From the NCBI GenBank assembly GCA_028289305.1, contig JANQQO010000084.1, positions 1-7,816 on the forward strand: DNA of 7,816 nucleotides, read 5' to 3'. Shown here piece after piece: positions 6,303 through 7,816 of this stretch. This stretch comes from Rickettsiales bacterium (GTDB taxonomy: Bacteria > Pseudomonadota > Alphaproteobacteria > Rickettsiales > JANQQO01). The position numbers were made by a program, and so were the translations under genes. The notes beneath the pieces were generated by a model. It made no database searches, was not told where the DNA came from, and saw only the letters and a list, made by a program, of their open reading frames with translations. Numbering within the stretch: the stretch's first letter is position 1; each line of letters opens with the position of its first letter.

Positions 6303-6913
6303 GTAAGACGCAGGAAAAAATAGAGAAGTTTATTGCCGATAAGCTCGGCTCCGATGCCGCCTGCACGCTATCAGAAGAACAGGGCATGCTCATTCTCCGC
6401 ACCACGCCAGAGCATTTGGTGCGCGTGGTCTGCTTCTTAAAAGATAGCCAGGGCTGCATGTTTAAAGAGCTGATTGATATTTTCGGTGTCGATTATCCAG
6501 AAAAAGAGCAGCGCCTAGAGGTGAATTATAACCTCTTAAGCCTCAAGCATAATCGCCGTGCGGTGGTAAAAATCACCGTTGATGAATCACAAACCGTTCC
6601 CTCACTCACTCCTTTCTTCTGTGCTGCTGGCTGGTTTGAGCGTGAGGTGTTTGATATGTATGGTGTGCAGTTTGGCGGCAACCCAGATCTCCGCCGCATC
6701 CTTACCGATTATGGCTTTGAAGGCCACCCTCTGCGCAAAGATTTTCCGCTCACTGGCTATGTGGAGGTGCATTACGACAACGAGAAAAAACGCGTGGTCT
6801 ATGCGCCGGTTAAGCTCCAGCAAGAATTCCGCAGCTTCGACTTCCTCTCTCCCTGGGAAGGTCCAGAATACATCCTCCCCGGTGACGAAAAAGCCGAGAA
6901 GGAGGCTTCATGA
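6299..6913 (+). CDS. nuoC: NADH-quinone oxidoreductase subunit C (30-kDa subunit)
   Basis: Peripheral-arm structural subunit of Complex I that packs against NuoD; it carries no cofactor. The 204-residue protein is typical of the separate alphaproteobacterial/mitochondrial 30-kDa form rather than the fused NuoCD of E. coli. The family signature is EREVFDMYGVQFGGNPDLRR (114-133), followed by ILTDYGFEGHPLRKDFPLTG (134-153) and SPWEG near the end. It starts with an ATGA overlap on the nuoB stop and lacks its own clear Shine-Dalgarno. All 11 arginine codons from the start through FRSF are CGC or CGT. The last codons contain AAGGAGG (6899-6905), a strong ribosome-binding site that now serves the following unknown ORF. 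The C-terminal tail after SPWEGPEYILPGDE is charged and probably unstructured. Confidence 0.96.
   Translation: MSKTQEKIEKFIADKLGSDAACTLSEEQGMLILRTTPEHLVRVVCFLKDSQGCMFKELIDIFGVDYPEKEQRLEVNYNLLSLKHNRRAVVKITVDESQTVPSLTPFFCAAGWFEREVFDMYGVQFGGNPDLRRILTDYGFEGHPLRKDFPLTGYVEVHYDNEKKRVVYAPVKLQQEFRSFDFLSPWEGPEYILPGDEKAEKEAS
6899..6905 (+). promoter_or_regulatory. Strong Shine-Dalgarno inside the nuoC tail, serving the intercalated ORF
   Basis: AAGGAGG lies 4 nt before the ATG at 6910 and is the best ribosome-binding site in the nuo segment. In an operon without the intercalated ORF, a site here would be expected to serve nuoD. As arranged, it drives the unknown ORF and is about 455 nt from the nuoD start. 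Confidence 0.8.
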
Positions 6914-7350
6914 ATGAAAAAGATAAGGTGTTATTCAGGGTGGATAAGATGCTGATAAACGAAGGCGGTGGTGCAATAAGTGCGGTTGTTCTTGGTGGTT
7001 TTAATGACCCAAACGCTGTTGATAGTGAGGCGTTGGAGCATGGTGTCAGCAAGGGTAAATTAGGAAGTGTTACAGGTATCATACTAATTAATGAGCACCA
7101 CGCCGCAAATCAAACAGCAGTTCACCTAGGTATGGACTTAAAAAATAAGGGCTATAGACAAGTTGGTGCAATTCAAAATCCTCTCGGTGATGGTCGGGAT
7201 GGCTATATGTTTCGTGGTAATAAAGAAGAGATTCTTGCCGTGTTAACAAGGCTTCAAGGGTCTCGCTCATCGAATTGGTTAGAAGACGTATCAAAATTAA
7301 AAGAGATAGACATTAACAGGGGCGGTGCTGAAGGGCGGCGACTCGGGTAA
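6910..7350 (+). CDS. Unknown 146-residue protein intercalated between nuoC and nuoD
   Basis: I do not recognise this protein. It overlaps the nuoC stop by ATGA, has a strong Shine-Dalgarno, and ends 10 nt before nuoD, so it is placed to be translated with Complex I. It has no cysteine, signal peptide, membrane helix or P-loop. Judged by eye, the sequence alternates strands and helices: strands near 7-16, 22-30 and 53-61, a helix near 65-79, a strand near 81-87, then helices near 105-116 and 122-133. Notable segments are INEHHAANQTAVHLG (60-74) and GDGRDGYMFRG (93-103). Base use differs from its neighbours: G+C is about 42% over 6961-7320 versus about 55% over 7381-7620, ATA is used for 4 of 9 Ile, and AGA/AGG for 4 of 9 Arg. 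This suggests recent acquisition or a fast-evolving lineage-specific gene. The intact 441-nt frame with good start signals argues it is expressed. Confidence 0.75.
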   Translation: MNEKDKVLFRVDKMLINEGGGAISAVVLGGFNDPNAVDSEALEHGVSKGKLGSVTGIILINEHHAANQTAVHLGMDLKNKGYRQVGAIQNPLGDGRDGYMFRGNKEEILAVLTRLQGSRSSNWLEDVSKLKEIDINRGGAEGRRLG

Positions 7351-7360
7351 AGTAGATAAC

Positions 7361-7816
7361 ATGCCAGAAGTAGACATAAAAAATCTCACGCTTAATTTTG
7401 GGCCCCAGCACCCGGCGGCGCATGGCGTGTTGCGTCTCATTCTGGAGATGGATGGTGAGGTCATCGAGCGTGCCGATCCGCATATCGGCCTCCTCCATCG
7501 CGGCACAGAAAAGCTCATCGAGCACAAAACTTATCTCCAGGCGGTGCCGTATTTTGATCGCCTTGATTACGTTTCGCCCATGAATCAAGAGCACGCCTAT
7601 GCTCTGGCGGTGGAAAAGCTGCTCGGCTGCGATATTCCGCTCCGCGCAAAATATATTCGCGTGCTATTTTCTGAGATCACCCGCCAGCTTAACCACATCC
7701 TCAACATCACCACCCAGGCGCTCGATGTCGGTGCAACCACGCCGCTGCTCTGGGGTTTTGGAGAGCGTGAAACAATGATGGAGTTTTATGAGCGTGTTTC
7801 TGGCTCACGTATGCAT
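7361..7816 (+). CDS. nuoD: NADH-quinone oxidoreductase subunit D (49-kDa subunit), 3' end beyond the window
   Basis: Peripheral-arm subunit that forms the quinone-binding pocket with NuoB. The first 152 residues are present and highly conserved. GPQHPAAHG (14-22) holds H17 and H21, and Y70 in DRLDYVSPMNQEHAYALA is spaced like the Tyr that contacts the quinone head group (53 residues after the first His, as in Thermus Nqo4 H34 and Y87). Further family blocks are IGLLHRGTEKLIE (42-54), VLFSEITRQLNHIL (101-114) and WGFGERETMMEFYERVSG (131-148). The start at 7361 gives an N-terminus of normal length. The preceding bases (GGGTAAAGTAGATAAC) contain no good Shine-Dalgarno, so translation probably relies on coupling to the unknown ORF 10 nt upstream. 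All 10 arginines are CGT or CGC. The frame is open to the window end. Confidence 0.97.
   Translation, partial: MPEVDIKNLTLNFGPQHPAAHGVLRLILEMDGEVIERADPHIGLLHRGTEKLIEHKTYLQAVPYFDRLDYVSPMNQEHAYALAVEKLLGCDIPLRAKYIRVLFSEITRQLNHILNITTQALDVGATTPLLWGFGERETMMEFYERVSGSRMH

Noticed and set aside
6299..7816. nuoC and nuoD as a frameshifted NuoCD fusion
   Set aside because: Both have intact family-typical ends, nuoD starts at its normal N-terminus, and the intervening ORF is 441 nt of unrelated sequence, so this is not a broken fusion.

Overview
The window looks like chromosomal DNA from an alphaproteobacterium of moderate G+C, probably a deep-branching or Rickettsiales-like lineage. The clearest clue is a lipoprotein that matches the Rickettsia 17-kDa surface antigen along its whole length. 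FabI, MetZ and the Complex I subunits are also of alphaproteobacterial type. A paired palindromic intergenic repeat resembles dispersed elements I recall from alphaproteobacterial genomes. The species cannot be named from the sequence.

Layout. (1) 1-1271, plus strand: the 3' portion of ispA (farnesyl diphosphate synthase), followed after 2 nt by a small multi-spanning membrane protein resembling the YqaA/DedA group. (2) 1272-1441: a convergent intergenic region carrying two 29-nt inverted arms, each itself a hairpin. (3) 3856-1442, minus strand: an apparent operon of the 17-kDa-type lipoprotein, fabI (enoyl-ACP reductase) and aroC (chorismate synthase), with gaps of 21 and 9 nt. A good sigma70-type promoter (3912-3940) lies upstream. 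(4) 5194-4010, minus strand: metZ (O-succinylhomoserine sulfhydrylase) with its own promoter. (5) 5380-7816, plus strand and divergent from metZ: the start of the respiratory Complex I operon, nuoA-nuoB-nuoC-(unknown ORF)-nuoD, running off the window in nuoD.

Most of the window is core metabolism: isoprenoid, fatty-acid, aromatic and methionine synthesis, plus the NADH dehydrogenase peripheral arm. The exception is a 146-residue ORF at 6910-7350, wedged between nuoC and nuoD. It overlaps nuoC by ATGA, uses the strong ribosome-binding site inside the nuoC tail, and leaves nuoD with a weak start. Its composition is clearly foreign: about 42% G+C by hand count against about 55% in nuoD, and 4 of 9 arginines coded AGA/AGG against 0 of 21 in the flanking nuoC and nuoD sequence. 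I do not recognise the protein. It is the best candidate in the window for something undescribed, either a recently acquired passenger gene or a lineage-specific Complex I accessory factor. I see no CRISPR array, transposase, tRNA or rRNA.
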